This document shows, in pieces, positions 9,223 through 19,907 of a stretch of DNA of 64,000 nt. The notes beneath the pieces are model-generated. The model was not told the origin of the DNA. It saw only the letters and a list, made by a program, of their open reading frames with translations, and made no database searches. The translations under genes and the position numbers were made by a program. Source of the DNA: Ruminococcus flavefaciens FD-1 (GTDB taxonomy: Bacteria; Bacillota; Clostridia; Oscillospirales; Ruminococcaceae). How positions within the stretch are numbered: position 1 is the stretch's first letter; each line of letters opens with the position of its first letter. The stretch covers positions 112,615 through 176,614 of the forward strand of contig ACOK01000117.1 in NCBI GenBank assembly GCA_000174895.1. Reading direction: 5' to 3'.

Positions 9223-10416
9223 CTACTCGGAGAGAAGCTGTTCCACGAACTGTTTTGCTGTACGGGGAGAGCGGCCGTTGCCTGATGAAATGGCGAACTG
9301 CTCGGCTTTGAGAGCGATGTCCTTTTCGCTTATGTTTATGCCTTTGCTCTTTGCAAGCTCATAGGCTATGGCAACGTAGGAATTCTTGTCGGGGCGGCTG
9401 AAATTTACTCTCAGGCCGAAACGTGCCGACAGGGAAAGTGTCTCCTGCAAAGTGTCGTTGCGGTGGACATCGTCGCCTTCACGGTCGGAAAAAGTCTCCT
9501 TGATGAGGTGGCGGCGGTTGCTGGTGGCATAGATGACCATATTATCCGCATTTGCCGCAACAGAGCCTTCAAGGGTGGCTTTCAGTGCGCCGAAGCTGTC
9601 CTCGCCTGCGGTGAAGCTGAGATCATCGATGAAGATTATGAACTTCAGCGGATTGCCGCTTATCTCGTCCACTATCTCGGGAATGTACCGCAGCTGTTCC
9701 TTGGTTATCTCGATAAGGCGCAGTCCCATCGGCGAATACTCGTTAACGATGGCCTTGACCGTTGATGACTTTCCTGTGCCTGCGTCGCCGTAGAGAAGGG
9801 CATTCAGCGCAGGCTTGCCGTTTATGAGTGCAAGGGTGTTGTTTATGACTGAATTGCGCTGTATGTCGTAGCCGTAAAGCTCGGAAAGCTTCTGTGTATC
9901 GTGGGATTTTACAGGGACGATACTGCCGTCACGGAAGATGAACATATCGCTCTTTGCCCATTTGCCGTAGCCGTGCTTATCCACATCGCCAACGTATCTG
10001 TGGTACTTCTCAATGAAGTCGAGATCGCTTGTTTCCCATTTCGGAAGATAGCCGCTGTAGCCGATCTCATCAGCGATATCTTCGGGAGTCAGCTGAGAAA
10101 GTTCCTGCAATATAAGGAGTTCATTTTCAGCCGCTTCTGCAATAGCTTTGCTGATGCCGCTGTCCTGACTCTGACTGATGATATAGATGTTCTCATCCTC
10201 GGTCACAAGCTTCAGCAGATACTTGCTGAAGTTGACATTGCGCTCATACAGCTCATGTACGAATCTGCCGTAATGGTCGATTATCTGCGATGTATCACCG
10301 CTTTCAGCCGCATTCAGGAGTTCTCTCAGTTCGGATACAGCATTATCTGCAAGGATATTCCTGAAAACTGAAATGGAAGCCAGTGAAAGTCTGAGTTTCC
10401 GGAGTTTGCCGTTCAT
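9223..10416 (-). CDS. AAA+ ATPase of the DUF815 family
   Basis: 397 residues. Walker A GDAGTGKSST at about 210-219, Walker B IIFIDDLSF at 260-268, a sensor-like YATSNRRHL, and the DUF815 signature SDREGDDVHRNDTLQE. The N-terminal half (to about 160) is helical and without recognisable motif; IFRDGSIVPVK begins the conserved domain. DUF815 proteins are uncharacterised AAA+ ATPases widespread in Clostridia; some resemble magnesium-chelatase-type helicase/remodelling ATPases. The ATG directly abuts the leuB stop (zero spacing), with GAGG inside the end of leuB, so its translation is probably coupled to leuB. Its role in leucine synthesis, if any, is unknown. Confidence 0.88.
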   Translation of the reverse strand: MNGKLRKLRLSLASISVFRNILADNAVSELRELLNAAESGDTSQIIDHYGRFVHELYERNVNFSKYLLKLVTEDENIYIISQSQDSGISKAIAEAAENELLILQELSQLTPEDIADEIGYSGYLPKWETSDLDFIEKYHRYVGDVDKHGYGKWAKSDMFIFRDGSIVPVKSHDTQKLSELYGYDIQRNSVINNTLALINGKPALNALLYGDAGTGKSSTVKAIVNEYSPMGLRLIEITKEQLRYIPEIVDEISGNPLKFIIFIDDLSFTAGEDSFGALKATLEGSVAANADNMVIYATSNRRHLIKETFSDREGDDVHRNDTLQETLSLSARFGLRVNFSRPDKNSYVAIAYELAKSKGINISEKDIALKAEQFAISSGNGRSPRTAKQFVEQLLSE

Positions 10417-11490
10417 TTATAAAACCTCGATTATTTTTTCTGTCATTTCTGTGCAGGTAAGAGGAGTACCGTTTGCAGTACCCATAAGGTCGGCGGTGCG
10501 GTGACCTGCATCAAGCACCTTGTTGACCGCATTTTCAATAGCATCCGCCTCATCGGAGAGACCGAATGAGTAGCGGAGCATCATAGCGCCCGAGAGAATA
10601 GTAGCGATAGGGTTAGCCTTGTTCTGACCTGCGATATCGGGAGCGCTGCCGTGAATAGGCTCATACATACCTCTTGTGCCTGCGCCGAGAGATGCGGAAG
10701 CAAGCATACCGATGGAGCCTGTTATCTGCGATGCCTCGTCTGAGAGGATATCGCCGAACATATTTGAAGTAACGATAACATCGAACTGCTTCGGGTCACG
10801 TACCAGCTGCATAGCGGCATTATCTACAAACATATCGGAATACTCGACTTCTGGGTACTGCTCCGACAGTTCATGCATTGTCTTTCGCCACAGTCTTGAA
10901 GATTCCAGAACATTTGCCTTGTCTATACTGCAAACCTTCTTGTTTCGCTTCATTGCAGTCTCGAAAGCGACCTTGCCGATGCGCTCTATCTCAGTGACGC
11001 TGTAGGCTTCGGTGTCGTAAGCCTCCTGACCGTATTTTCCCTCACGGTAGCCACGGTCGCCGAAGTAGATGCCGCCTGTCAGCTCACGGACTATCATGAT
11101 ATCGAAGCCGTCGCCCACTATCTCATCTTTCAGCGGAGAAGCGCTTCTGAGAGCGGGATAAAGCTGTGCAGGGCGGAGATTGGTGAAAAGTCCCAGAGCC
11201 GAGCGGATACCGAGGAGAGCCTTTTCGGGGCGGTTGTTTCCCGGCTGGTCATCCCATTTCGGACCGCCCACAGCGCCGAGAAGCACACTGTCGGAAGCGA
11301 GACAGCCGTCGATGGTCTCCTGCGGGAGAGGGATGCCTGTTGCGTCAATGGCACAGCCTCCGATGAGATACGGTGTAAAGTTGAATTTATGTCCGAACTT
11401 TTCAGCTGTCTTTTCCAGTACCCTGACAGTGCTTTCCACTATCTCGGGACCTATTCCGTCGCCTTTGAGCAATGCGATGTTGAATTCCAT
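10417..11490 (-). CDS. leuB: 3-isopropylmalate dehydrogenase
   Basis: 357 residues from the ATG at 11490 ([12 protein letters not shown]), preceded by AAAAGGTCG; the longer ORF to 11538 runs into a GTAGGGAACG repeat and is spurious. Signatures: [33 protein letters not shown] and [14 protein letters not shown] with the Mg-binding Asp residues, and [15 protein letters not shown] for NAD. It oxidises and decarboxylates 3-isopropylmalate to 2-oxoisocaproate. It is followed without gap by the DUF815 ATPase. Confidence 0.96.
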   Translation of the reverse strand: MEFNIALLKGDGIGPEIVESTVRVLEKTAEKFGHKFNFTPYLIGGCAIDATGIPLPQETIDGCLASDSVLLGAVGGPKWDDQPGNNRPEKALLGIRSALGLFTNLRPAQLYPALRSASPLKDEIVGDGFDIMIVRELTGGIYFGDRGYREGKYGQEAYDTEAYSVTEIERIGKVAFETAMKRNKKVCSIDKANVLESSRLWRKTMHELSEQYPEVEYSDMFVDNAAMQLVRDPKQFDVIVTSNMFGDILSDEASQITGSIGMLASASLGAGTRGMYEPIHGSAPDIAGQNKANPIATILSGAMMLRYSFGLSDEADAIENAVNKVLDAGHRTADLMGTANGTPLTCTEMTEKIIEVL

Positions 11491-11507
11491 ATTTTCACGA
11501 CCTTTTG

Positions 11508-11740
11508 TTTGTAGGGAACGCCGCCCCCGGCGTTCCATCGGGTTTATTTGCGGTATCGTGGAACGGCGGAGGTGCCGTTCCCTACACGCTTTTATCGGGC
11601 GGATGATATCCGCCCCTGCAATGTTCTGTCGGATATTATTTGTTTATCCGAGGACGCACACTGTGCGCCCCTACGATCCGTTTTGTGATAGTTTTTGCGT
11701 AAGGCACGGGACGTCGTGGACGCCGTCCCCTACTAATAAC
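11508..11740. repeat. Intergenic repeat cluster between leuB and ilvD
   Basis: Contains GTAGGGAACGCCGCCCCCGG and GTGGAACGGCGGAGGTGCCG palindromes followed by another copy of the composite block (GGATGATATCCGCCCCTGCA, GGACGCACACTGTGCGCCCC, CACGGGACGTCGTGGACGCC). No gene is seen. Confidence 0.7.
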
Positions 11741-11767
11741 TGCCTTCTGCTTTCTGGCTTCTGTCAA

Positions 11768-13432
11768 CTATTTCCTGTTGATGATAGCGCCCTTGTCTGC
11801 GGATGATACCTGCTGTGCATAGCGCTTCAGATAGCCTGTGATGTTCTCCTTGCGCTTGATAGGCATTGCCTTTTTGCGCTCTGCAAGCTCCTCGTCGGAT
11901 ACTTCAAGAGTGATGGAGTAATTCGGTATGTCGATGGAGATAATATCGCCGTCCTTGACATATGCGATAGTACCGCCGTTTACAGCTTCGGGGGATACGT
12001 GTCCGATAGCCGCACCACGGGTAGCGCCGCTGAAACGTCCGTCAGTGATTAGAGCAACAGTTGAGCCGAGACCTGCACCCTGTATAGCTGATGTAGGAGA
12101 GAGCATTTCTCTCATGCCGGGGCCGCCTGCAGGGCCTTCGTAACGGATAACAACAACGTCGCCTGCCTTGATACCGCCCTCATAGATGACCTTGATAGCT
12201 TCTTCCTCGCTGTCGAATACTCTTGCAGGGCCTTTGTGTACCAGCATTTCGGGAGCAACTGCGCTTCTCTTCACAACACATCTGTCGGGAGCAAGATTGC
12301 CCTTGAGTACGGCGATTCCGCCTGTTTCACTGTATGGGTTGTCGATAGGACGGATAGTCTCAGGGTCACGGTTGATGCAGCCCTTGATATTCTCGCCTAC
12401 GGTCTTGCCTGTAACAGTCATGCAGTCGGTGTTGATAAGTCCCTTTTTGCTCAGCTCGTTGAGAACTGCATAAACTCCGCCTGCTTCGTTGAGGTCTTCC
12501 ATGTAGGTGTGGCCTGCCGGTGCAAGATGGCAGAGGTTAGGAGTCTTGGCGCTTATCTCGTTAGCCATGTCAAGGTTGATATTTATGCCGCATTCGTTGG
12601 CGATAGCAGGGAGATGGAGCATACTGTTTGTGGAACATCCAAGAGCCATATCAGCTGTGAGAGCGTTCTGGAAAGCCTTCTCTGTCATGATATCGAGAGG
12701 GCGGATATTCTTTCTGTAGAGTTCCATAACCTGCATACCTGCCTGCTTTGCAAGCTTGATACGCTCGGAGTAAACAGCAGGGATAGTGCCGTTGCCTCTG
12801 AGACCCATACCCAGTACCTCAGTGAGGCAGTTCATGGAGTTAGCGGTATACATACCCGAACATGAACCGCAGGTAGGGCAGGTCTTGTTCTCGAATTCGT
12901 CAAGTTCAGCCTCGTCTATCTTGCCTGCTGTGTAAGCGCCTACAGCCTCGAACATGGATGAAAGAGAGGTCTTCTTACCCTTTACATGGCCTGCAAGCAT
13001 AGGGCCGCCGCTTACGAATACAGTAGGAACATTGATACGTGCAGCCGCCATAAGCAGGCCGGGAACGTTCTTGTCGCAGTTAGGTATCATTACCAGTGCG
13101 TCGAAGTGATGAGCAAGAGCCATACACTCTGTAGAATCGGCAATAAGGTCACGGGTAACAAGGCTGTACTTCATGCCTGTGTGACCCATAGCGATACCGT
13201 CGCATACAGCGATAGCAGGGAAAACAACAGGAGTGCCGCCGCCCATAGCTACACCCAGCTTAACGGCTTCGACCAGCTTGTCGATGTTCATATGGCCGGG
13301 AACGATCTCATTGTAGGAAGAAACGATACCAACGAGGGGACGCTTCATTTCCTCTTTAGTCATGCCCAGTGCATTGAAAAGTGAACGCTGAGGGGCTTTA
13401 TCCGCACCCTCGCAGAAAAAATTATCGCTCAT
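11768..13432 (-). CDS. ilvD: Dihydroxy-acid dehydratase
   Basis: 554 residues, standard length. Fe-S and active-site signatures: [63 protein letters not shown], and near the C terminus [17 protein letters not shown]. It dehydrates 2,3-dihydroxyisovalerate and the isoleucine analogue to the 2-oxo acids. AAAGAGGT lies nine bases before the ATG. Monocistronic in appearance, bounded by repeats. Confidence 0.97.
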   Translation of the reverse strand: MSDNFFCEGADKAPQRSLFNALGMTKEEMKRPLVGIVSSYNEIVPGHMNIDKLVEAVKLGVAMGGGTPVVFPAIAVCDGIAMGHTGMKYSLVTRDLIADSTECMALAHHFDALVMIPNCDKNVPGLLMAAARINVPTVFVSGGPMLAGHVKGKKTSLSSMFEAVGAYTAGKIDEAELDEFENKTCPTCGSCSGMYTANSMNCLTEVLGMGLRGNGTIPAVYSERIKLAKQAGMQVMELYRKNIRPLDIMTEKAFQNALTADMALGCSTNSMLHLPAIANECGININLDMANEISAKTPNLCHLAPAGHTYMEDLNEAGGVYAVLNELSKKGLINTDCMTVTGKTVGENIKGCINRDPETIRPIDNPYSETGGIAVLKGNLAPDRCVVKRSAVAPEMLVHKGPARVFDSEEEAIKVIYEGGIKAGDVVVIRYEGPAGGPGMREMLSPTSAIQGAGLGSTVALITDGRFSGATRGAAIGHVSPEAVNGGTIAYVKDGDIISIDIPNYSITLEVSDEELAERKKAMPIKRKENITGYLKRYAQQVSSADKGAIINRK

Positions 13433-13449
13433 AATGTAAATACCTCTTT

Positions 13450-13620
13450 ATTAATTCGTAATTCGTAATGCGTAATTCGTAATTATTGTGTTCGCATTCG
13501 CTCACGGATATGAATAATATTTCATAAATTGGTGGGCTGTCGAGGACGCCAGCCCCTACAATACAGATGTTTGTTAGTTTATATGTAGGGGACGGCGTCC
13601 TCGACGTCCCAACAATGAAG
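13450..13620. repeat. Intergenic repeats upstream of ilvD
   Basis: Starts with tandem TTCGTAATGCGTAATTCG motifs, then two facing copies of the GGACG(C/G)C palindrome: GTGGGCTGTCGAGGACGCCA and GTAGGGGACGGCGTCCTCGA. Together they could form a long hairpin between convergent-reading flanks. No gene seen. Confidence 0.65.
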
Positions 13621-13623
13621 ATG

Positions 13624-14223
13624 TTATTTTTCTTCTGGAAAATAGAAGAACGGTGAACCGCCAATTATCAGCAGTATCAGGCCGACTATCAGAAATGGCA
13701 GAAACCACAGAAAGCTGTGAAGTTCCTTGTCACGGTCAACTACAATCAGTCCAAGGTCTGAGCAGTCATCAGGCGAAATAACTGTATCCGCCTCGAAATA
13801 CTGTCCCATTTCCGCAATACGGTCACGGAACATATCGCTGTATTTGTAGGAATAGTATGCCGTAACAGGCTGACTGTCAAGGAACATATCATATTCGTCC
13901 GTACCTGTTTTCACCGCTGCAAAACGGTATTTTGCGCCGTCTTTGACAACGAAGACATCATAGCCGTTTATATTTCCGCAGACAAGCTCAGAATCCTGTG
14001 CCGCACCTTTCATTCTGACAAGTGCAGGCTGACAGCTTATCAATATGCTGTCATTTTCGTGGACAGTGCCTTCATGAATAAGACCCGTAGGGTCAAGCCT
14101 TCCCATGACACGGAAAGCCCTGTGTGCGCCGTTTACGAGCATTGCCAATGCAAGCAGAAAGAATACCGCCGCAATGATATGGAATTTATTCGGTGAGAAT
14201 TTTCGTATGTATGAATCGGCCAT
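13624..14223 (-). CDS. Small membrane protein with two transmembrane segments, unknown function
   Basis: 199 residues. One N-terminal helix (FFLLALAMLVNG, about 17-30) and one C-terminal helix (FLWFLPFLIVGLILLIIGG, about 173-192) enclose an extracytoplasmic domain of about 140 residues that I do not recognise. The N terminus before the first helix is positive. AAGGAGCAGTT precedes the ATG. It lies nine bases downstream of the next membrane protein on the same strand, so the two form an operon. No enzymatic motif is visible. Confidence 0.75.
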   Translation of the reverse strand: MADSYIRKFSPNKFHIIAAVFFLLALAMLVNGAHRAFRVMGRLDPTGLIHEGTVHENDSILISCQPALVRMKGAAQDSELVCGNINGYDVFVVKDGAKYRFAAVKTGTDEYDMFLDSQPVTAYYSYKYSDMFRDRIAEMGQYFEADTVISPDDCSDLGLIVVDRDKELHSFLWFLPFLIVGLILLIIGGSPFFYFPEEK

Positions 14224-14232
14224 AACTGCTCC

Positions 14233-14739
14233 TTAGTTTTGCTTGTTGTTTTTATTGCGGATATTCTCCAGCTGCTCCTTGTGCAGGAGTTCGTAGGTCT
14301 CTTTGCGGACTATGAAATCGTAGTCGTCATCGGGATAATCAAACTCAGGGTCAGTTTCAGCAGGTTCTTCCTTTTCCTTCTTTTTACGCTCCTTCTTACT
14401 GCGGAGGTACAGGCCTTTATCATCGTAAGGCACGAAGAACATGGGGATACCGCCCATTATCAGTATGCCGCCGATAAGGATGTAGGGCATTCCCTTTGCA
14501 CTTACCTTACGGGCAGTTTCGGTGTTTTCCTCGTAGTCGCTGATAATGCTTTCGTCGGCATTGCTTTCATCGGTTGTACTTTCTTCAGAAGGAGCTTTCG
14601 GCTTTTCTGTTTTCTCCGTCAAAAAGCTGCTGCGGAGATTGAATGAGAAAATGATCGCAAGTCCTGCTGACATCATAAGCAGGCCGATGATCCTGAGTGC
14701 TGACGGGCGGAACTGTGTAAAGCTGTGATTTTTCATCAT
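14233..14739 (-). CDS. Membrane protein with acidic linker, unknown function
   Basis: 168 residues. Two hydrophobic helices: ALRIIGLLMMSAGLAIIFSF (about 14-34) and MPYILIGGILIMGGIPMFFV (about 83-103), separated by a Glu/Ser-rich linker and followed by a strongly charged Lys/Glu tail (KKERKKKEKEEP). No family recognised. AAGGAGGAG gives a strong start at 14739. First gene of a two-gene operon with 13624-14223; the topology pairs a short extracytoplasmic loop with a charged cytoplasmic tail. Confidence 0.75.
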   Translation of the reverse strand: MMKNHSFTQFRPSALRIIGLLMMSAGLAIIFSFNLRSSFLTEKTEKPKAPSEESTTDESNADESIISDYEENTETARKVSAKGMPYILIGGILIMGGIPMFFVPYDDKGLYLRSKKERKKKEKEEPAETDPEFDYPDDDYDFIVRKETYELLHKEQLENIRNKNNKQN

Positions 14740-14768
14740 ATTAACTCCTCCTTCACGGAAACATTTCA

Positions 14769-14806
14769 GAAAAGTCCCCTGAGAGCCTTAGCTTTGTCAG
14801 GGGACT
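14769..14806 (-). terminator. Intrinsic terminator downstream of ilvC
   Basis: Perfect 10-bp stem AGTCCCCTGA / TCAGGGGACT (14773-14806). Read on the minus strand it is followed by TTTTCTG. It lies about 190 bases after the ilvC stop and before the membrane-protein operon, so it probably separates them. The AT-rich 14810-14995 stretch between it and ilvC shows no gene. Confidence 0.65.
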
Positions 14807-14995
14807 CCTTCATGTTCACATAATATCAGACAATTGTGATAGAATTGTGAAAATGTGACGAGAATGTGAAGAAAATATGAACAACTTTTTAATAATTCTT
14901 GAATATTATACCATGAGTAAATGGAGAATCAAGATATAATAAGCAAATCACAACTACACGTAATAAATCAGCGTGTATTTTATGAATTAGTAAAA

Positions 14996-16036
<1,041 letters not shown>

Positions 16037-16065
16037 TTACTCCTTTGTAATTGATAATATTATAT

Positions 16066-16233
16066 TTAATTCGTAATTTGTAATGCGTAATTAATGTCTG
16101 TAAAGCAAAATGTAGGAAACGCCGCCCTCGGCGTTCCATTGATATTTTCTTTTGCTGCCCGGAACGCCGTGGGCAGCGTTCCCTACAAATAAGATTTGCT
16201 GTCAGATAAAAATTACGTATTACGCATTACGCA
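16066..16233. repeat. Intergenic repeats between ilvN and ilvC forming a large inverted structure
   Basis: GTAATTTGTAATGCGTAATTAAT at the left is mirrored by ATTACGTATTACGCATTACGC at 16204-16233, and between them GTAGGAAACGCCGCCCTCGG faces CCGTGGGCAGCGTTCCCTAC. The whole unit can fold as one hairpin and might terminate or attenuate ilvBN transcripts before ilvC. Confidence 0.65.
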
Positions 16234-16734
16234 TTATTTAACTGTTTTAAGGCAGTTTTCGCCTCTTTCGATGGCAACGAGACCTGTGCGGCACATCTCC
16301 ATGATACCGTATGGCTTCACTAGTTCGATGAAAGCGTCTATCTTTGAGGTCTCACCTGTGAGTTCTATGGTAAGTGAAGCAGTTGAGTAGTCAACTATCT
16401 TTGAACGGAATATCTCGACGGCAGTCATGATATCCTGTCTTACGTCAGCCTTGTTTCTCACCTTGATAAGAAGAAGCTCACGGATAACGGTATCGTTCTT
16501 GTTGAGAACTTCCACCTCACGTACATCGTGCAGTTTCTGAAGCTGCTGGAGTATACGCTCCTTCAGATCCTCATCACCGTGGAAAGCGATAGTGATGCGT
16601 GAGAAACCGCTTGATTCAGTCTCGCCCACTGTCAGGCTGTCGATATTGAAGCCACGGCGTGTGAACATTCCCGAAACTCGTGAAAGCACACCTGATATAT
16701 TGGAAACGAGAACACCTATTACGTACTGATCCAT
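16234..16734 (-). CDS. ilvN: Acetolactate synthase small regulatory subunit
   Basis: 166 residues from the ATG at 16734 (MDQYVIGVLVSNISGVLSRV); GTGAGGTGA lies just upstream, and the GTG at 16743 overlaps it. The N-terminal ACT domain (GVLSRVSGMFTRRGFNIDS) and the C-terminal regulatory domain (RSKIVDYSTASLTIELTGE) have the usual order. It confers valine feedback on IlvB. It starts 10 bases after the ilvB stop, in the same operon. Confidence 0.95.
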   Translation of the reverse strand: MDQYVIGVLVSNISGVLSRVSGMFTRRGFNIDSLTVGETESSGFSRITIAFHGDEDLKERILQQLQKLHDVREVEVLNKNDTVIRELLLIKVRNKADVRQDIMTAVEIFRSKIVDYSTASLTIELTGETSKIDAFIELVKPYGIMEMCRTGLVAIERGENCLKTVK

Positions 16735-16744
16735 AACTGTCACC

Positions 16745-18481
16745 TCACTTTATCTCTGTAATAATGTCGTCTATCGAACCGCCGGGAGGAAGCATAGGAA
16801 GTACAAATTCATCGCAGTCAACAGCGCAGTCGATAACATATGTGCCGCCGCATGAGAATGCTTCCTTAGCCGCTTTTTCAAGCTCTTCCTTAGTGAATAC
16901 TCTTGCGCCCTTTGCGCCGAATGCCTCTGCAAGCTTTACGAAGTCAGTCTTGCGGTCGAGGGTGGTATTTGAGTAGTGCTTGTCGAAGAAAAGTGTCTGC
17001 CACTGTCTTACCATGCCCAGAACGCCGTTGTTCATGATAACTACCACAAGGGGAGTATTCTGTGATACGGCTGTAGCAAGCTCATTGAGGTTCATGCCGA
17101 AGCTTCCGTCACCTGTAAAGAGGACGCTTGTCCTGCCTGTAGCTGCGGCAGCACCGATAGCAGCGCCCATACCGAAGCCCATAGTGCCAAGTCCTCCGCT
17201 GGTAAGGAATGTTCTCGGCTTGGTGAAGGGATATCTCTGAGCAGTCCACATCTGGTGCTGGCCTACGTCGGTAACGACTGTAACATCGCCTGCATTGGCA
17301 GCAATGATGTCAACGATATCGTACGGGCTGAGACGATGGTCTGCGGGGAGTGCCGACTTGTCGCACTGAGCAGCGCAGTTTTCGCAGTTCTTCTCGTAAG
17401 CAGACCTGAGAGCACTTTCTGTGCGCTTTGCTTCTTCCTTGCGGAGCTTCTTGATACGTGCGCTCCATTCGGGGTGTTCCTTCTTTTCGCAGAGAGCGGT
17501 GAGCCTGTCAACAGCGTCCCTGATGTCGCCCTTTATTGCAAGGTCAGCAGGGATATTCTTGTGAAGCTCTGCTCCGTCGATATCTATATGGATTATTCTG
17601 AAATTCTGTGCATAGCGGTTCTTGTTGCCTGTTGCACGGTCTGAGAATCTTGCACCGAGAGCGATAACAAGGTCAGCTTCGTCCTGAGCAACAGAAGAAG
17701 CGTAATGGCCGTGCATACCCTGCATACCGAGGAAGTGGGGATTCTTCACGGGAACAGCCGAAAGTCCCATAAGTGAGCAGCCGATAGGAGCATCGATCTT
17801 GTCAGCAAGAGCCATTATCTCCTCGGAAGCCTTGCCGCTTATGACACCGCCGCCGAAGTAGATGTAGGGGCGCTCACAGCTGTTGATGAGCTTTGCCGCC
17901 TGCATGAGTTTATCCTCGGGAGCAAATGCAAGAGGATAAGGGATAACGGGCTGAGCGTTTGCTGTGAATTCGCACTGTGCCACCTGAACGTCCTTGGGGA
18001 TATCCACAAGTACAGGACCGGGGCGGCCTGACTTGGCTATCTTGAAAGCCATACGGAGAGTATCCGCAAGCTCGTTTATATCCTTGACAATGAAGTTGTG
18101 CTTGGTGATAGGCATTGTCACGCCTACGATATCCACTTCCTGGAAGCTGTCTCTGCCGATGAGGGAGCAAGGGACATTTCCCGTGATAGCCACCATAGGA
18201 ACTGAATCGAGGAAAGCTGTAGCTATGCCTGTAACGAGATTTGTAGCGCCGGGACCCGATGTAGCGATAACAACGCCTACCTTGCCTGTAGCCCTTGCAT
18301 AGCCGTCAGCGGCATGGGCAGCGCCCTGTTCGTGAGCGGTGAGGATGTGGTTTATCCTGTCACGGGCGATATAGAGTTCATCGAAGAGGTTGATTACCTG
18401 ACCGCCGGGGTAACCGAAAACGGTATCGCATCCCTGTTCGATGAGGGTCTCGACAACTATCTTTGCACCTGATATTTTCAT
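16745..18481 (-). CDS. ilvB: Acetolactate synthase large (catalytic) subunit
   Basis: 578 residues. ThDP enzyme: the catalytic Glu is in HILTAHEQGAAHAADGYAR, the FAD/substrate region includes SGPGATNLVTGIATA and FQEVDIVGVT, and the ThDP-Mg motif is GDGSFGMNLNELATAV to NNGVLGMVRQWQ. It condenses pyruvate to acetolactate or acetohydroxybutyrate. AAAGGA sits about ten bases before the ATG. Its 5' leader contains a 36-codon Ile/Val-rich peptide and a terminator, so expression is probably set by charging of tRNA-Ile and tRNA-Val. Confidence 0.97.
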   Translation of the reverse strand: MKISGAKIVVETLIEQGCDTVFGYPGGQVINLFDELYIARDRINHILTAHEQGAAHAADGYARATGKVGVVIATSGPGATNLVTGIATAFLDSVPMVAITGNVPCSLIGRDSFQEVDIVGVTMPITKHNFIVKDINELADTLRMAFKIAKSGRPGPVLVDIPKDVQVAQCEFTANAQPVIPYPLAFAPEDKLMQAAKLINSCERPYIYFGGGVISGKASEEIMALADKIDAPIGCSLMGLSAVPVKNPHFLGMQGMHGHYASSVAQDEADLVIALGARFSDRATGNKNRYAQNFRIIHIDIDGAELHKNIPADLAIKGDIRDAVDRLTALCEKKEHPEWSARIKKLRKEEAKRTESALRSAYEKNCENCAAQCDKSALPADHRLSPYDIVDIIAANAGDVTVVTDVGQHQMWTAQRYPFTKPRTFLTSGGLGTMGFGMGAAIGAAAATGRTSVLFTGDGSFGMNLNELATAVSQNTPLVVVIMNNGVLGMVRQWQTLFFDKHYSNTTLDRKTDFVKLAEAFGAKGARVFTKEELEKAAKEAFSCGGTYVIDCAVDCDEFVLPMLPPGGSIDDIITEIK

Positions 18482-18658
18482 ATTATCGTAGTCCTTTATT
18501 ATTTAATAAAAATTAAGTATCATTAGGTATGACGGCGGGGAACGATCCCCGCTTTACAATCGCCGCCGCACAGCTGAGGGTTACGTCATCTTTCACTCCG
18601 TGCGGATACAAGACTGTGCACAGACCGCAGGAGAGCATATTTTACGTCCCTGACAAAC

Positions 18659-18688
18659 AATAAAAAGCCCCCACATTCTGCGGAGGCT
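18659..18688 (-). terminator. Leader terminator (attenuator) upstream of ilvB
   Basis: On the minus strand AGCCTCCG and TGGGGGCT form an 8-bp stem followed by TTTTTA. It lies 36 bases after the leader-peptide stop and about 180 bases before ilvB, the expected place for an attenuator. The DNA between 18490 and 18655 holds further inverted sequence (GGCGGGGAACGATCCCCGC at 18531-18549). Confidence 0.8.
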
Positions 18689-18723
18689 GAAACTTCTTTG
18701 CTTATATGGACTTATAGTGCATA

Positions 18724-18834
18724 TTAAAAAGCAAGAGCGCCATTCGGGCAGAATGAAGAAAGACTGCAGTCAGAGACGTTAATGACTGCGCCTATGATAA
18801 TGACGATACCGCTTGAAATATAGACAGTTCTCAT
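18724..18834 (-). CDS. ilvL: ilv operon leader peptide (36 aa, Ile/Val-rich)
   Basis: Too short for usual gene calling. ATG at 18834 follows AAGGAGCGGAG; TAA at 18724. Residues 4-20 read VYISSGIVIIIGAVINV: six Ile and four Val within 17 residues, with two Leu later. A sigma-A-like promoter lies just upstream and a terminator just downstream, then ilvBN. This is the textbook arrangement for ribosome-mediated attenuation by branched-chain aminoacyl-tRNA shortage; the alternative antiterminator pairing was not worked out. No homologue is claimed; the call rests on composition, start site and position. Confidence 0.85.
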   Translation of the reverse strand: MRTVYISSGIVIIIGAVINVSDCSLSSFCPNGALAF

Positions 18835-18869
18835 TATACTCCGCTCCTTACTGATATAATACAATTACT

Positions 18870-18898
18870 ATTTTACCACTTTGAAATAGATAAATCAA
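18870..18898 (-). promoter_or_regulatory. Predicted sigma-A promoter of the ilvBN leader
   Basis: Minus strand: TTGATT (18898-18893), 17-base spacer, TAAAAT (18875-18870). It would start transcription about 30 bases before the leader-peptide start. Confidence 0.6.
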
Positions 18899-18904
18899 TA
18901 AGGG

Positions 18905-19806
18905 CAGACGCTTTTTATTAATATTGGCTTGAAATAGGAAAAATCAAAGGTAAGATTTGTGCATGATGCCGTGTTTAATGCGTGATTCGTAATTGCGGAT
19001 AGATTTAAAACGCTATGTAGGGGCCGCCTTTGGCGGTCCTTGCTTCGTTTACCATGAATCGCATCTGTAGGGGCGCACAGTGTGCGCCCTGCCGCTGAGC
19101 GAGTGACTCCCTGTAGTACAGGGAGATGTCCGAAGGACAGAGGGTACGTGCGACCGTTGGGAGGCGGCGCAACCACGATTCGCTCGCAAGCTCGCTTACT
19201 TTTGTAAGAACGATGAGTTTCAGGTCGCTCGTCGGCTTGCGTAGGTTGTTCGGGCTTCTGTTAACGTGAATGTAGGGGCGCATTCCGTGCGCCCTCGGAA
19301 TACCGCCATAACCGCCCATTATTGTAGGGGACGGCGTCCACGACGTCCCACAGGGTTACACATTTTATTGGCGGCATATTTCGGGTCAGCCAAAGAGGAA
19401 CACCTCTTGGGACAAGGAGAGAGGGGAGAAAGAAAACCGCAGCAAAATCCGACATCCCCCCTCTCTCCTTTTCCCAGTCGGTTTTCCTCTCTGGACTCTC
19501 TTTTCCCTCAACCCTTTTCCTCTCTCCCTCCTGTCGGATTTTGCTTCTATGGTCAGGCTTATATGCTTGAGCGCTCGCCCAAACATAATTGAAGCTGTTG
19601 TTTTCTGTAGGGGCCGCCTTTGGCGGTCCTTGCTTCATTTGCAACGAGCTGTATCTGTAGGGGCGCACAGTGTGCGCCCTTGCCTCACCTGTCCTTAGTC
19701 TGATGAAAACTCTATTGTGGAACGCCGGGTGATTCCCCACAGTGTGGGGAAATGTCACGCAGTGACAAAGGGGCTGGGCACGTGTCAAGTGCGGCGTTCC
19801 CTACAA
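18905..19806. repeat. Intergenic repeat island between ilvB leader and leuA
   Basis: About 1 kb without a convincing gene. It contains GTAGGGGCCGCCTTTGGCGG (19018 and 19606), GTAGGGGCGCACAGTGTGCG (19068 and 19657), GTAGGGGACGGCGTCCACGA (19324), a double-hairpin block CCCTGTAGTACAGGGAGATG-TCCGAAGGACA (19101-19140) and the 80-bp block at 19721-19800. 19390-19560 is purine/pyrimidine-biased with mirrored GAGAGAGGG/CCCTCTCTC arms. Short frames across it are low-complexity translations of the repeats. Confidence 0.7.
19721..19800 (+). repeat. Right-reading copy of an ~80-bp repeat flanking leuA
   Basis: Begins AACGCCGGGTGATTCCCCAC, includes the CACAGTGTGGGG and TGTCACGCAGTGACA hairpins, ends GTCAAGTGCGGCGTTCC. 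The reverse complement is found almost unchanged at 22111-22187, on the other side of leuA and its T-box. Confidence 0.85.
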
Positions 19807-19907
19807 AGCTTTGTTTCAGTTCAGCAATATAAGAAGTGCCAACGAGCGAAAGCAGAGTAAGCTAAACGTACAGAGAAAGCGAGCTTGCGAGCGTAACGTG
19901 ATCGGGG

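Noticed and set aside
19266..19788. ORFs of more than 100 codons in the repeat island
   Set aside because: They run through purine/pyrimidine-biased and palindromic repeats, occur on both strands at once and lack ribosome sites.
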